Shown here piece by piece: positions 42,310 to 54,344 of a stretch of 64,000 nt of DNA. The stretch covers positions 64,557,766 to 64,621,765 of the forward strand of contig NC_072801.1 in the NCBI RefSeq assembly GCF_028583425.1, given 5' to 3'. Source of the DNA: Eublepharis macularius. Lineage: Eukaryota; Chordata; Lepidosauria; Squamata; Eublepharidae. The notes under the pieces were generated by a model, which had not been told where the DNA came from, did no database searches, and saw only the letters and a program-made list of their open reading frames with translations. The translations under genes were made by a program, and so were the position numbers. Each line of letters opens with the position of its first letter. Position 1 is the stretch's first letter.

Positions 42310-44040
42310 AGATGCTGGTTTTCTACATGTACTGTCTTGTTCCCATGGTGTAGCTTGCAGATCTGTACTTCTGCTTGCTGCCTGCATGGGTACAATGCCC
42401 CAAAAAGTTTTTACTGTGTTAATTGACTTTGGCTGTTTCAGATGTTGGGGACTTGTTTTCCATGAAGAGGATCTGTGATCTGACTTGCCTAAGAACTCTG
42501 TATATCCCACAAAAAAGGAGTAAGAATACGATTGGTGTTTTTGTGTTTCTGTATTACAGCCCTGAGGCAGGGATATCCTATCAAAATCCATCTTCTTTTC
42601 CACTCTGTGTGATACCAGTGGTGTGGATTTGGGGTGGAAAGAAATTTTTTTATTATCTCCACTGGTGTAAAGCTAGCTCAGATGTTTGCTAGCATGAGTG
42701 GAACAAAATATTGCCCCTTCTGAGAAGGGGGATATTGTACTTGTTTGTAAAGAGATGCTTGCCTGCTCACCTGTTGGCAAATAAGGATCGCCTCTGGGGA
42801 CCAGTAGGGAAGTTTTACAGGACTCTATTCTAGGCCAGAAATGATTGACATAGGGATGTGTGGGCCAGTAGGCTAATTTTAAAAAAAATGCTATAGACTA
42901 GAATCTTTTGTAGACTTGCGTGAAAGACTGATCTTGCATTTATATTGATTCTAGTTCTTGGCTTTGAGTTTATTTTTTGTTTGCAGGAAATAGAACTACT
43001 GGAACAAATGTCTGTACCTTTCCAAATTTTGTTCAACCTCCACACAATATTTGCCTTTGGATTTAATGATGATTTGCCTTTGGATTTAATGATGTCAGAA
43101 GCCTATTATTATTATTACTCAACCCCAAACAAGCTAATTAGCCTACCCAACCCCAAACAGACTGTGTCCTGTCCCCCACCCCTTTCCATTCACCAGTGGA
43201 CTTTAGATGGCAGGTAAGTAAGTTGGTGGTAGGAAGGCAGGTGAGTAGGTTGGTGGTAACTGATGGTCAGTTTTGTAGATGGTAGCGTCTGGGCTTTTTT
43301 AGTACAGGCTGTGGCTGTTTTAAGCAACTGTACTCCCCTGACTGTGGGGGAAAAGATCTGCTGTTCTTCCACTGTGGCTTTGTGTACTCCAAACTAGATA
43401 TAGAGCAAAGTGAAATTCAGTGCTCAGAGCAAAATAATGTGCATAAGATCGCTCTGCACCAGCATGCTTATTTTCACATAACTTATTGTGTATTAGGGCT
43501 TTCAAAGTTTTCAATGAAGAATGAGATGGCTGACAGGATGGAATGAGGGAAAAGAGATAGAAATGGAGATTTAAAATGATTAAGATTATGGGAGAGGTAA
43601 GAGATAGGAGCCCTGGCGAAGAGGGCTGCCCCATTCCTATTACGAGGTACACTCAAGCTCTTTCTTGCTTTGGAATCTATAGACCTGCCTGCTTGTTTCC
43701 AAACTCTTTTGCAAACAACAAGGGCTGGGAAGTTGTATTTTTAAACCAATGAAAGCTGAGATGATCAAGATACCCAACTCCATGCAAGATTCTATATTTA
43801 TGCTGGGCATAGTGACTCTTCTGTCTGTGTACATAAGTGCGATTTGGATATCTTGTGGAACACAGAGCGGAGTTAAAATGTCAACAGTTGCTGGGGATGT
43901 AGGTTATGTTTTGGCCTGGTGTGGGCCTTCCTGGACACTTCTGGGCTTTAGAACCAGAGCTGTGGCTACTCGTGGCCTAGGTTTGTCTAACATAAATTGT
44001 CATTGAATAAAGTTCAAGATATTTCTTCTGTGGTCACTGA
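42310..44040. other. Downstream of TRIM72, no further gene recognised
   Basis: 43052-43094 is a tandem pair of tttgcctttggatttaatga. A minus-strand AATAAA (complement at about 42969-42974) could be the TRIM72 polyadenylation signal, about 1.07 kb past the stop. Otherwise unique-looking. Confidence 0.4.
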
Positions 44041-44047
44041 TTGGTTA

Positions 44048-44616
44048 TTATGCTTCTGGCTCTGGAGTGTAGATGATCAGAGGTTGGCTGTTTTTGCCCT
44101 TGTCGTGCCAGCAGACATCAAAGAAGGGATAGACCGTGCCAGTAAAGCGCTCGTGGAAGGCAAAGATCTGCACCAGGTTGTCTTCATCACTGGCATTGTA
44201 GAAGGTGAGGATGCCATCATCAAAGCTGAGGTAGATGCCAATACGGCTGGGCTTCCCCTCCAGCTTCAGTGGCCGTGGCTCCTTGTGCTCCACGTAGGCC
44301 TCATAGCTCTTGCCTTCTTTACACCCCACTAGCCAAAAGCCGTTAGATGGGGTGGCGTGCAGGCGGCCCTTGCGCCCAACCTCAGCTGAGATGATGCCCA
44401 GAGCCCAGCGTGGCTTATCACTCACGATCACCTCCCAGTAATGCTCACCCTTCGAGAAACTCTGGTGCGTTACCACACAGTTGGCCTTATCAAAGCGCTG
44501 TGAGTCCTCCCCGCTTACAGCTTGCTTGTGCTCTGAACACTCCACCCGCTTGCCATTCTCTGACACCACAAGGTTTTGTTGAGCGGTGTCAGGATCAAAG
44601 GTCAGGTTCTCCAAGC
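44048..44616 (-). CDS. TRIM72: TRIM72 coding exon 6 (PRY-SPRY, stop)
   Basis: Residues 290-478 and stop. [20 protein letters not shown] opens [33 protein letters not shown] and [16 protein letters not shown] form SPRY. The acceptor is tctccttag. Confidence 0.97.
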
Positions 44617-47600
44617 CTAAGGAGAGAAAGGAAGAGAGATAAAAAATGGTAAGCAGGAGCATGAGGCAATGGTTCTTTTTAAAAGCAAGGATCCAGCCCA
44701 CACTTCCTATTAGCACGTAGTTCCATGGTATTTTTGAAAAAAAATATATTGTTGCAAAATGCAGCTACTGACGTGTGGTTTGAATTGGAAAATGGGCACC
44801 ATTGCAGCCTCAGTTGCAGGACTTTAGGACAAATGTCACTTGTATAAAAAAGAACCATGGAACAACTCATAACGGGAAATCCCCACGTTACTCCTTTGAA
44901 TCATGAGTGGGGATTGATTCAGTATCATGTGTCCGGTGTTATGCAAAGATTTCATTACATAGTGAGACCACCAAACATTGTCTTTTGGTGATCTGCAGAG
45001 AACTGAATCAGCTTTTTTGGATGCTGCATAACATCTCTGCAGGCTGCTTCCTACACCCTGGATTGTTCCGGTCATAGAATGAACTTGGTACAGAATTCCG
45101 CATCCTGAGAATCTAAACTGGTTTGTTTATTGATTTGTTTTTGTTTTTTAAGCATGTTTCTAGCCTTTGGAGTTGCCAAGATAGGTTTGAAGCTGTATGA
45201 ATAATAGCCAGTGAAACCCACTTAGAATAAGAGGGGGGAAAGAGCCAGCATTGCATCATGGTATGAGTATCAGATTAGGATGTGTAAGAACTGGGTTTAA
45301 ATCCCCATTCTGCTACGGAAGCTCACTGGGTGACCTTGGGCCAGTCTATCTCTCTCAGCCTAAACTACCTTATAGGGCTGTTGTTGTGAGGATAAAATAG
45401 AGGAGGGGCGAATGATGTTGTAAACTGCTTTAGATCTCCACTGGGGAAATTAAATAAAATTTCCTGTATTCAAGGGGTAAGCCTGCACTACTGCATGTTG
45501 TTTTCTGCCTTTCTCCCAGCAGGAGAAGCAGAATGTTATGCAAAATAAGAAAACATAAGCAGATTGACTATATTGACAGAATTTATATGTAGTACAGAAC
45601 TTTGTTTTTGCTGGTGTAGAATATTGATTACCTAAATGCAAAATTTTTGACCTTTAGGGCAGTCTCTAATTACAGAACCTCCATTATTTAAATATTCTAT
45701 CTGATTAATCAGATGAAGAAATCTGTATATATTTGCATGTTAATGAACGATCATTCCGAAGAACATAATGTTTTCCATTTTGAACTAGTGTCCATATATG
45801 TCACAGCAGACAACATCTTGTAAGTGCATACATTTAAAATAACTTAAGTCTGAAAAATGCTGCCACCTTTTTAATTGATCAAAAGGTTTTAAATCTCTAA
45901 ACTTCAAGGATGCATGCTGATCAGGCAGTGAAAGAGGCCCATCTGCAGACAAGGGCTTCTGCACATTCAGAAGATTTTCCAAGCCTGCAGGAAAATGTCC
46001 TGTAAATGAGACAAGCCCCCAATGGCTTGATGAAGATTTGGCATGTTGGAATGTTGACAGCAGATAAAGAATTGGGGTGCGTGGGTGAGGGGTTGGAGGA
46101 AGATGGGGAAATTGGTCTGTTGAGAACTTATATAATAACCTGGAGGGGAGATTTGAGTGCATGGGAGGGTTCCAGTTGTTCAGGTCACCTCTCTTGCGGT
46201 TTCTTGTGGGCTCCCAGCATTTCTAACCAAGTTATCAAGTAAATGTTGCAGCCCCTTTTTTTTCCACATTGACATTCCTTATGGCTGTCTCTCCTGAGAT
46301 CTCCCTACCTGGCATCAGTGCACGGAACATCTTCTTCCACACCTGGAACTTGAACTCATCTGAAATGATGGGGAGCTGGATGTCCATGCGGGCGATGGGC
46401 GGGGATTCTCCAAGGATCTTCTGCAATCTGCACCAAGGAAGAGAAGGTAGACCTCATGAGAAGGAACTGAGCAGAGAAAACCATGTAGCCAAACTCAAAG
46501 AAAGTTCAAGATGTGATTCTTTTCTTCCTGATAATCTTTTTAATTTCTGTTTTTTAAAAACAGATGCAATTCAAGCTTGGAAGCTTTCGAGAGTGGAAGG
46601 TGTAGGCCAATCTGGCCAGGCAAGAGCCATGAGTAGGGCGTGTGGCCAGTGAAGCTTCTATTGCTACAGAACAGAGGTGACAGTTAGGAAAAACCAGTTT
46701 GCTTTATTCTGTTGCTGGAAGTTTGCTTAGAAGAGCCAGGGTTGGTTTTGGGTTCCTAGCCTCTTCAAGGAGAGGGAAGAATGTGGCAGAAGTCCTAACA
46801 GTTGACAGCTAGATGCTTTAGGGATTATATGTTGTTTCACAAGTCCTTTTTATAGCTTACCTGCCTTGTATTGTATTGTTAAGTTCAGTGCCTGTGTTTC
46901 CCCAAGTTTCCTTTGATGATTTATTTATGTTAATTTGTCCTGATTCCTATTTATTTTTATCTTCCAATAAATATATTTTTTCTTCTCACTTCTGTGGGTA
47001 TTATTAAGGAGGAACTCCAAGTGAGGGGGTTTGTCTCCCCATGATCAATCAGGTATACTACACAGCACAATTAGGGTTGCCAGCCTCCTGGTGGTGGCTG
47101 GAGATCTCCCGGAATCACAACTGATCTCCTGGTGACAGAGAGAAGTTCCCTGGAGAAAATGGCTGCTTTGGAGGGTGAGCTCTATGGTATTATACCATTC
47201 TGAGACCCATCCCATCCCCAAAACTTGCCCTCTCCAGGCTTCACCCCCCAAATCTCCAGGAATTTCCCAACCCAGATCTGGCAACCCTAAGCAAAACCTG
47301 TATTGAGAGACTGAGAAAGCTGGACACCTTGTAGAAACCTGTGGAAACAGAACACCCAAGGTGTTTTCCCTCCAATATATTAAAATCTTAGTGGTGGCAG
47401 TTTGGTTTCACATCCCTAGAGCCTGATGAGGTGGTGCAGGGAGAATAAAGGGTGCCCCTTCCCCTCAGCCATGGCAACCTCTCTGAGAAGCAGTCCTGTA
47501 CACCAGGCTAAGTTTTCAGAGTAGGTTGTTACAGTAAGTAAAACAATTGAAGTTAAAAAAAGTAAAGATGTTTAGGGTTAAAGGAGAGTTTCCCCAGTTT

Positions 47601-50600
47601 AGTTTTGATTGTGTTCTGTTCTCTGATTAGTTCTTGGTTTCTGCTTTGATTATCTTCTGTTGAATTTCATATTCTTTCATTCATTCATTCTCTCATTCAG
47701 TACTCAGTAGCAGTAAACAGACAGGCAGACTCAGTACAATTGGAGAGTCCTTGGGGTTGTGGTACCAAGAGAAAATTTCACCCAAGTCTTGACCCAGGTT
47801 CCCCAGCGTCTGCCAAATACAGACAATGGGGTGGGGGGGAGTCAAGTCAGTCTGTCTATGGGTATGGTCATCTCTGATCCCATAACTGTAAGATTAGGGT
47901 GGGGGAACCATACCCATAACTCTGCTTTGACTTTAGAAATAGTTCTGTGCATTTGTAGATATTACAGAATCAACATATCCCTGGAGCTAAAAAAAATTAT
48001 GTGGTATCTAATACAAGTAAATAGTGTTTTCACAGTGTATGCAGTGAACTGAAAAGAGAACTGATAGGAAACAAATTTTAAAAACTAGAGTGTCTTTCCT
48101 CCACTCTTATTTTTATACACTGTATAGAAACCACATTAGCGAATCCATGCATTTAGGATGTGCTCTCTTCAAGAAACAGGTGGAGGAGGAGGGAGCCACA
48201 TCCTGATGCACACTTCAACAGAAAAGGATTTCATAACCATAAACACAACTGTGCTCTCAACTATATCAAATTATTTTAAAGCATCAGGATTTATTTACCT
48301 CCTTATTCATTTGTAAACAATGATATAATGAACAGTGACCAGCTTAATATAAACTGTTGCCCTTTCTTCCCTCTGCTATCTGAACAAATTCATTCCATTT
48401 TCATGTTTTGCTGAGGGCATTTTTCTGAATTCTTAGAGAGGATTCAGGAATTAAGTGTGTAGGGATGGGTGGAAAAACACATGTAAATATAATCTAGTTA
48501 CTGTATCATTCATGATTAAGGGGCTAAAGGCAGGGCTGGTGCAAAGTGAGGAGGGCAGAAAAAGCAATGTGTGATAAAGAGATGGTTGCTCACCTGCTGG
48601 CTACTAGGCAGTATTTCTATAGAGGAAGAGAAGAAAGAAAACGGTTAGTGAGAAGGATAAAAAGAGGTGGACTTCTGTGAGAATCATTAAACCTGCAAAG
48701 GTGGAGGATGAGCTTGTCCAGAAGGGTTCTTATATGAGGGATGAGATCGTCAACTGAGTCAGCTTGGTGTAGTGGCTAGAGTGCCAAGTTAGGATCTGAG
48801 GGACTCAGGTGCAAATCCCCACTCCGCCAAGCAATATTACTGGGTGCCAATTTCAGGTAGGTAGCCATGTTTCTGCAATAGAACAGCAGGATTTGAGTCC
48901 AGTGGCAACTTATAGACCAACAAGATTTTCAGGGTGTAAGCTTTCGAGAGTCAAAACTCAAAAGGAAGCTTTGACTCTCGAAAGCTTATAACCTGAAAAT
49001 CTTGTTGGTCTATAAGGTACCACTGGACTCAAATCCTGTTGTTCTACTGAGGATAAAAGACAGAAGAGGATAACAATGTAAACTGTTTTGAGTCCTTGTC
49101 GTGGATAAATGTAGTGTATAGATAAATATTTCAGAGAGGCAAAAGATCAACATTTGAGAGTCCTAGGAGCGGAGATAATCATATTACAGAAGCATGTTCC
49201 AAGATTGTGCAGCCACCAAATATGCCTTCTTTCCCCAGCGCTTCATGCTTAATGCTCCAAAAGTGACACTGGCTAGAAGGAGAGATGGGGTGTCCAGATG
49301 TGGTGTTGGGAGTGGCAACTTGGCAAGTAGAAAGCCAGTATTTGCTGTTCAAATTTCTATTAAGGTCTGCACTGAAAAAGTAGGACATAGTTTCTCTAAC
49401 TTGTAAATGATGCAAAACCAGGGCGCACTGCAAACGTTAGAAACAGCAGATGTGCCTCTTGCCTGGGATGAAGCGAGTTTTGGTTCATGAAATCTTACAC
49501 GAGAATAAATTTTGTTAGTCTTTAAGTTACAATTGTACTCCTATTTGATTTTGCCACAGCTGACTAACACAGCTATCCTTCTGGAATTTACAAAGGATCT
49601 GATGCCAATGCTGGCCTAAAACCAATCCAATGAAAACCAACATGTATGAGAAAGGACACTTGGCTAAATACTATGGTGAGTATTTGGTTAGGCCTGAGGG
49701 TTCATGAAAAGAGTCTGAGATACAATATACACAGTGGTTGTCAATGTGCTTTTGAGATATCACTGGTGTTCTTTTGCAACAAAATACCAATTCCCCATTG
49801 TGATGGTTCTGCTTAGACGTTGGCTGAAGACTGGACAGGACTGCAAAGAAGGGAGCGCCTCACCCTGAGAAACTCAGTCTGTGGTTCCTCTTGCACGTCT
49901 CCCAACACAGCCTCCATCTGCTTGAGCTGGTCCAGATAGCGTGTCATGGTCTTGCGCTCATTTTGCAAAGCATCTGTGGCCTGATGCTGCACACGCTCAG
50001 CTTCCTTGCCCAGAGAGGCCTCCAGTGTTCCCAAGAAGGCACGCATCACTCCCAGCTGTTCTGACACCTGCTGCTTGAACCGAGACACGGTATCCTGGGA
50101 AGAGAGAGGGAAAGGTGGCTCTTGGAGTCTCTTGGCTTCCTGCTTCCCTATTTCCACCATTTTCTTCCCATCAAATAGCTTACACCTCCCCACCACCCAA
50201 TTTTATTCCGTTGAGAGTCAGTCTATAGTGTGTGATTAGAGTTTCTCACTAGGATCGGGGAGGCCCAAGTTCAAACCTTTACTCTGCCAAACTTGTTGGG
50301 TAACCTTGGGCCAGTTATACCCTCAGCCTTGTGAGCAAAAGCACAGCCATTTTTTTCTGCTAGCTTGAAATACAAAGCAGTTTAGTTGCTTGGCCTTCAG
50401 TGTATAACAATGTAAGCGAACAGCTTAGACAGCAAGGCAGTAGCTGTAAACAAGAACTAGTTCGAGCAAGAGAGAGAAGGAGAAGAGAAAGTTCCCCTAG
50501 GGCACAGAAACAAAAGGAGGTGAGTTTTCCTCAGAATAGAGCCTTTCTACCAAGGAGAAGAAAGGTATAAAGGACCTCCCTGTCATATTTTGGGCGGGCT

Positions 50601-52585
50601 CAGAGTGTTGCTGAAACTCTGTTCCTTCTTATTTAATGAAATAAAGGTTTTTCCTCTTCAAAGTTCTCCAAGTCATGGTGTAAATCATTAGGCAAAGCTC
50701 CAGGTCATCATGACCCTTGCTATTTTTGCAACAGCCAAACCTACTTCATAGGATTGTTATGAGAATAAAACAGAGAGATGAAAGAGGTGAGTTGCTTTGA
50801 GTCCCCCATTGGGTAAAAAGGATATACATGAAGTAAATAAATAATACATAAATCCCAGCACCCTTACCTTTATGGGGACTTGAAAAACTTCACATACATA
50901 CAAACTTAAGTGAAGGAGAACGCTCAAAAGATCTGGACTCTTTTTAAAATGAATATATGTATGTTTGCACATTTTCTGGAATAAATGGTAGGAGTCCTCA
51001 GGGAATTGAACAATTCCTTTTATTTGCCATTAAGGAAACATGCACAGGATTTCATCTGTATCTATTTCAAACAATCCCCCTGTTCGGCAAATCTGCACTA
51101 TAGATTTAAGCTTGTTTCATAGCTGTTCCCTCTTCCCAGGGGATCCTGGGAACTGTAGTTCTGTGAGGCATTAGTAGAGCTCTCTGACAGAATTCTCAGC
51201 ATTCTTCCCAAACTGTAATTCCCAAGATGCTTTGGGGGGAGCCATTACAGTTAAACTGGTATAAGTTTAGAGAGGGGCTGTGAATGTGGAATGTTCAAGC
51301 AAGCGGCAGTTGGAAAAAACAGTTGAGAGAGGCATCTGAGGAAAGTAGAGGGAAGGTAGTTTGTTCTAAACTGAGAGAAAAGGAAAAGAGAGAAGCTTTT
51401 CCTTGGAAGGTTATTGATATCTTCCATAATACTGTTGCTTTCCCTTTCTGGGACAACACTGTGGACTACAACAACTTTGTAATATTAAGGAGATTCCTAC
51501 CAAGAGCTTCCTATTGGATTACAGTTACTTTGTCTATTGGGAATTGCATCAACTTCAAGAAACAGGAGTTTGTTTTGTTCCTGAGCTTCAGGATATAACC
51601 ATGCGGCTTATAAAATCAGAGACTTTCTTCATTATTTGTTTCATTTAACATTTGTTATTAGACTCTGTTAGTTATCTTTATCAGCTATTTAAAAATCAAA
51701 GTCGTACATTATATTGATGCTAATTATCCACTGTGATTAATAAGACTATGTACGTTTGTAGTATAGCTGTGCCTTTTGGATTTTCATGTACGAACAACTT
51801 GCCTCCACTTCTGCTATTTGCCGGTTCAGCAGAGCAATGGTCTTCTCCTTTCGCACTTGGGCTTCTTGCAACTGGACTTGCTGCTGAGGAAGTTGCTTCT
51901 AAAATGATACCAAGAGATCAGAGGAAAAAGTTATAGATCAAATTCAGGACAAATAGAAGAGGGTGAAACTATGACTACTACTGTCATTTTAATGACAACT
52001 GTTTAGTTAGCTGGATTTCTAAGCCACTCTGGTCTTGAGGGAGAGGGATAGAAGTGGGCTTAAGGGATAGGGATAGAAGTGGGCTTAGTATGTAAACTAA
52101 AATTTACCCAGTAGTCAGAGGTGGAGAGCTGATACAAGGTCTAGATTGGGGAGGCCTGATGCCGGGTTTCTTATCCTGATACTTACTTTCATCCTTTGGT
52201 GGGCCTCAGCAGCAGTGATGATGTTGTGTCCCTTGTGTTTGCCCAAAGAAGCGCACACTCCACAGATGACCTGCCGGTCCTGCTCACAATAGACGCTCAG
52301 TGGGTCTAGGTGTTCCTCACAGTGGTCACGGGGGACCTGCCGGAAGCACTCCACCAGGTGCTCCATCTGCTGGTTGATGCGCAGCTGCTCCACCTTGGTG
52401 AGAGCCTGGCAGGTGGGGCAGGACGTGGCCTTGCCATCCTCTTCCTTGGGCACCTGGGACAAGCACTCCTGACAGAAGCTGTGCCCACATTCTGTTGTCA
52501 CAGGAGACTGGAACAGCTTGAGACAGATGGGGCAGCTGAGGTCCTGGTGCATGCCCTGGATGAGACGTTGCTGGGAGCTCGACAT
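44048..52585 (-). CDS. TRIM72: TRIM72 / MG53, muscle membrane-repair E3 ubiquitin ligase (complete coding region, 6 exons)
   Basis: Tripartite-motif ligase that senses membrane injury in muscle and nucleates vesicle repair; it also ubiquitinates IRS1/insulin-receptor signalling proteins. Six coding exons (399, 96, 231, 23, 119 and 569 nt) join in phase to 478 aa; human TRIM72 has 477. RING C3HC4: C18, C21, C33, H35, C38, C41, C56, C59. B-box2 at about 86-120 ([15 protein letters not shown]), coiled coil about 125-240, and PRY-SPRY about 280-478 ([30 protein letters not shown]). C245 in KYCLV corresponds to the redox cysteine C242 of mammalian MG53. Exon 2's donor is GC, not GT. Lying next to a CD11 integrin matches human 16p11.2 order. 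Confidence 0.97.
45253..45465 (+). repeat. tRNA-derived lizard SINE (family K)
   Basis: ctgggtttaaatccccattc (box B), gaagctcactgggtgacctt, gttgttgtgaggataaaat, gtaaactgctttagatctcc. It lies in TRIM72 intron 5. Confidence 0.75.
45466..46250. other. TRIM72 intron 5; a cryptic exon-like piece, otherwise nothing
   Basis: The minus strand around 45993 has ttttcctgcag followed by GCTTGGAAAATCTTCTG, open to about 45785. It resembles the start of exon 6 (GLENL). No conserved product is evident. Confidence 0.4.
46309..46427 (-). CDS. TRIM72: TRIM72 coding exon 5
   Basis: Residues 250-290: [38 protein letters not shown]. The acceptor is tggtgcag and the donor G|GTAGGG. Confidence 0.95.
46655..47065. 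other. TRIM72 intron 4, no recognised content
   Basis: AT-rich, without repeat ends or exon-like ORFs. Confidence 0.4.
47072..47289 (+). mobile_element. Family A MITE, full length
   Basis: tagggttgccagcctcctgg to agatctggcaacccta: both terminal inverted repeats are present. The outer 8-mers agcacaat and agcaaaac match at 6 of 8. Confidence 0.85.
47300..48590. other. TRIM72 intron 4, no recognised content
   Basis: Read on both strands; a short ATTC repeat at 47677-47699 and nothing else distinct. Confidence 0.4.
48594..48616 (-). CDS. TRIM72: TRIM72 coding exon 4 (23-nt microexon)
   Basis: Residues 243-250, KYCLVAS(R). It carries the redox-sensing cysteine of MG53. The acceptor is cctctatag and the donor AG|GTGAGC. 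It is found only by homology, being far too short for ORF detection. Confidence 0.93.
48765..48850 (+). repeat. Family K SINE, left part (split by a foldback element)
   Basis: cagcttggtgtagtggctag, gagtgccaagttaggatctg, gtgcaaatccccactccgcc. The tail continues at 49053-49130 (gaggataaaagacagaagag, gtaaactgttttgagtcc). Confidence 0.7.
48852..49052 (+). mobile_element. Foldback element (family F, second subfamily)
   Basis: Head tttcaggtaggtagccatgt, then arm aggatttgagtccagtggca...aagctttcgagagtcaaa and its mirror ending ccactggactcaaatcct. About 64 of 68 arm positions pair, and both arms share the unusual word ctataag. It sits inside a SINE. Confidence 0.88.
49470..49585 (-). mobile_element. 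Foldback family F relative, single arm
   Basis: gttagtctttaagttacaat, ttttgccacagctgactaac, acagctatcc: the family's arm-plus-head order read in reverse. Worn. Confidence 0.5.
49864..50094 (-). CDS. TRIM72: TRIM72 coding exon 3 (coiled coil)
   Basis: Residues 166-242: [46 protein letters not shown]. The acceptor is ctcttcccag and the donor AGG|GTGAGG. Confidence 0.96.
50225..50329 (+). repeat. Family K SINE, left part (split by an LTR)
   Basis: gcccaagttcaaacctttac (box B), ttgttgggtaaccttgggcc. It resumes at 50732-50850 (attgttatgagaataaaaca, ggtgagttgctttgagtccc). Confidence 0.75.
50330..50731 (+). mobile_element. Solo LTR of a retrovirus-like element
   Basis: About 400 bp starting TGTGAGCAAAAGC. 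It contains a TATA-like ggtataaaggacc and a polyadenylation signal (aatgaaataaagg). It splits a SINE; the flanks agcct/agcca suggest a roughly 5-bp duplication. An inverted sister copy lies at 26743-27151. No internal region. Confidence 0.8.
51087..51275. mobile_element. Possible palindromic MITE
   Basis: ggatcctgggaactgtagtt and aactgtaattcccaagatgc are imperfect inverted arms around 51160, a phrase common in amniote MITEs. The ends are unclear. Confidence 0.4.
51803..51898 (-). CDS. TRIM72: TRIM72 coding exon 2 (coiled coil; GC donor)
   Basis: Residues 134-165: [19 protein letters not shown], ending IAEVE; 32 codons. The acceptor is cattttag. The donor is GTGGAG|GCAAGT, a GC-AG intron with otherwise ideal consensus. 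Confidence 0.93.
52187..52585 (-). CDS. TRIM72: TRIM72 exon 1 of coding region (RING, B-box)
   Basis: Residues 1-133. CCACCATG is a strong Kozak start. The frame is open upstream (to 52642), but no homology is seen there and a plausible acceptor (tcctaacttcag) lies just 5' of CCACC. RING and B-box cysteines are intact. The donor is AAA|GTAAGT. Confidence 0.95.
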
Positions 52586-52649
52586 GGTGGCTGAAGTTAG
52601 GAACCTGAGGACAAGAAATGTAGAACCCAGTATTTTGGACACATAAACC

Positions 52650-53555
52650 TATTTTCTTTGCCATGTGCAGACAGTGGTCAGGTGGCACTGTCTTGCTCTC
52701 TTGACTGGAACAAGCACTCTCACAGGTAAGAAATCTCCCATAATCCTACTCGTTGAGGTTTCTGTCTCTCAGTCGAAACACCTTTGGACCATACAAAAAT
52801 GCCTTTGCATGGGCACAGATTGTGGTGCAAAGGGAATTCAAAGCATTCAGATTTAGATCACAGACCTTTCTATGCCCTTCCTTTGAAGTTGCCTAATGCA
52901 GGCCCAACCCAGAATCTTTTGGTGTTTAAGGCAGAAAATCCAAATGCTATAAATATCTTCCCACAAGCTAACATGTGGAGGTAAGATCTCTTGTACAAGC
53001 CTTCTTCAATTGACTGCCATGCTTATGTGCAGCTCCTGTTTATTTCAATGGGGTTTCCATAGGAAACCTCCCCAGTTCGTTGTACTACATGGGCCAGATC
53101 TTTCTCCTTTCCACTCACCCAGCCTTAATGAAGGCCCAGATCCACGCAATCTGAGGAAGGATGCCTTACTTTGCATCATGGAGGGTTTGCCTTTGATGTG
53201 TCCAGATGGCCTGTGCCTCCTCTGGGAGAAGAACCTCTGGATTGTATTCACTCTGACCTCCCCAGCCCAACCTCTGGACACTGGAGGAGTGGCTTTCTTT
53301 CTTTCCCCCTTCTCCTCCCTGGGATATGTTGTGTTACTAGTACTCACAGGACTGACTCACAGGCCTATTGAAAACAGCAGAAGAATGTTAACTCCATGAA
53401 ACAGCTGATGGGCCCTCTGCTGGGCATGGTGACAAATGCCCTATAAATAGCTCAGGTAAAAAAACCCAACATGGTAACTGGAGCTCAGTTTTGGAACTCA
53501 GAGAGCAATGCCTGCCTACTTCTTTCCTGATCCTTATCTCTCTGTGTGGAAAACA
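52650..53555. other. Upstream of the TRIM72 coding exons, no recognised content
   Basis: Probably intron between a 5' UTR exon and the ATG exon. No conserved ORF. Confidence 0.4.
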
Positions 53556-53559
53556 ACTG

Positions 53560-53720
53560 CCTTTAGAATCATAGGGTTGGAACAGGAACTTCTAGGGTCA
53601 TCTAGTCCAACCCCCTGCACAATGCAGGATATTCACAGTTACCTCCCCCCCCCCACACACACACATCCCCAGAAGATGGCAAAACACAGGAAGGATCCCC
53701 AGCCAAACCAGCCTGGGATC
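53560..53720 (-). mobile_element. CR1-type LINE 3' end, inverted
   Basis: agaatcatagggttgg, gggtcatctagtccaacccc, ctgcacaatgcaggat: the complement of the CR1 terminus seen at 34095. Confidence 0.8.
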
Positions 53721-54344
53721 CCATTTGTAGGCTTTTAGAGGTATCTGTCTGGTCACTGCTAGAGACAGAATGCAGTTACATACAGCTAGCAGGACTGTTT
53801 TTGCCTTATTCTGCTCTACATGGCATTTTATAATATAGAAAATCTAGTTGATTTTATTTGGTACAATAGCTTATACAATCGGGTTAATTTAAAGAAGAGA
53901 TGTCTGGAGTCAAGTCTGGCTGGAAATGCTACTCTTTGATCTGCAGGTCCTCCATAAACTTTGATATGTGGGGACTCTCTGGGTTGCTTGCTTTGTTGCT
54001 GAGCTATTGGAACTAATATACTGCAAGGCATGAGAAGATAATCCCTAACTGCTTTGTCTTGTATCACATAAATACCCAGTTTGCAAGACAAGCACTTACT
54101 ACTGCATTGATGTATGGTCACATTGATTGGAGCTGAGATCATCATTTTGCAGTGGAGGATATTTTACGTAAAGGGGAGGATATTGAATTCTAGTTTTATG
54201 CTGAAGATGAATACTTCAAAACTGAAAGCTTTCATAGAGGTTGTACCTCCTCCCATCCTCCACCCCTGTCTTATTCCAAAATAATGGAAACAGCTTTGTT
54301 AGGTTAACCTAAGGAAAACTTGCCTTGATCCTATTCAGAGCGTA

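Noticed and set aside
52586-52642. N-terminal extension of TRIM72 (upstream in-frame ATG)
   Set aside because: No similarity to TRIM72 proteins, a poor start context, and a likely acceptor between it and the CCACCATG start.
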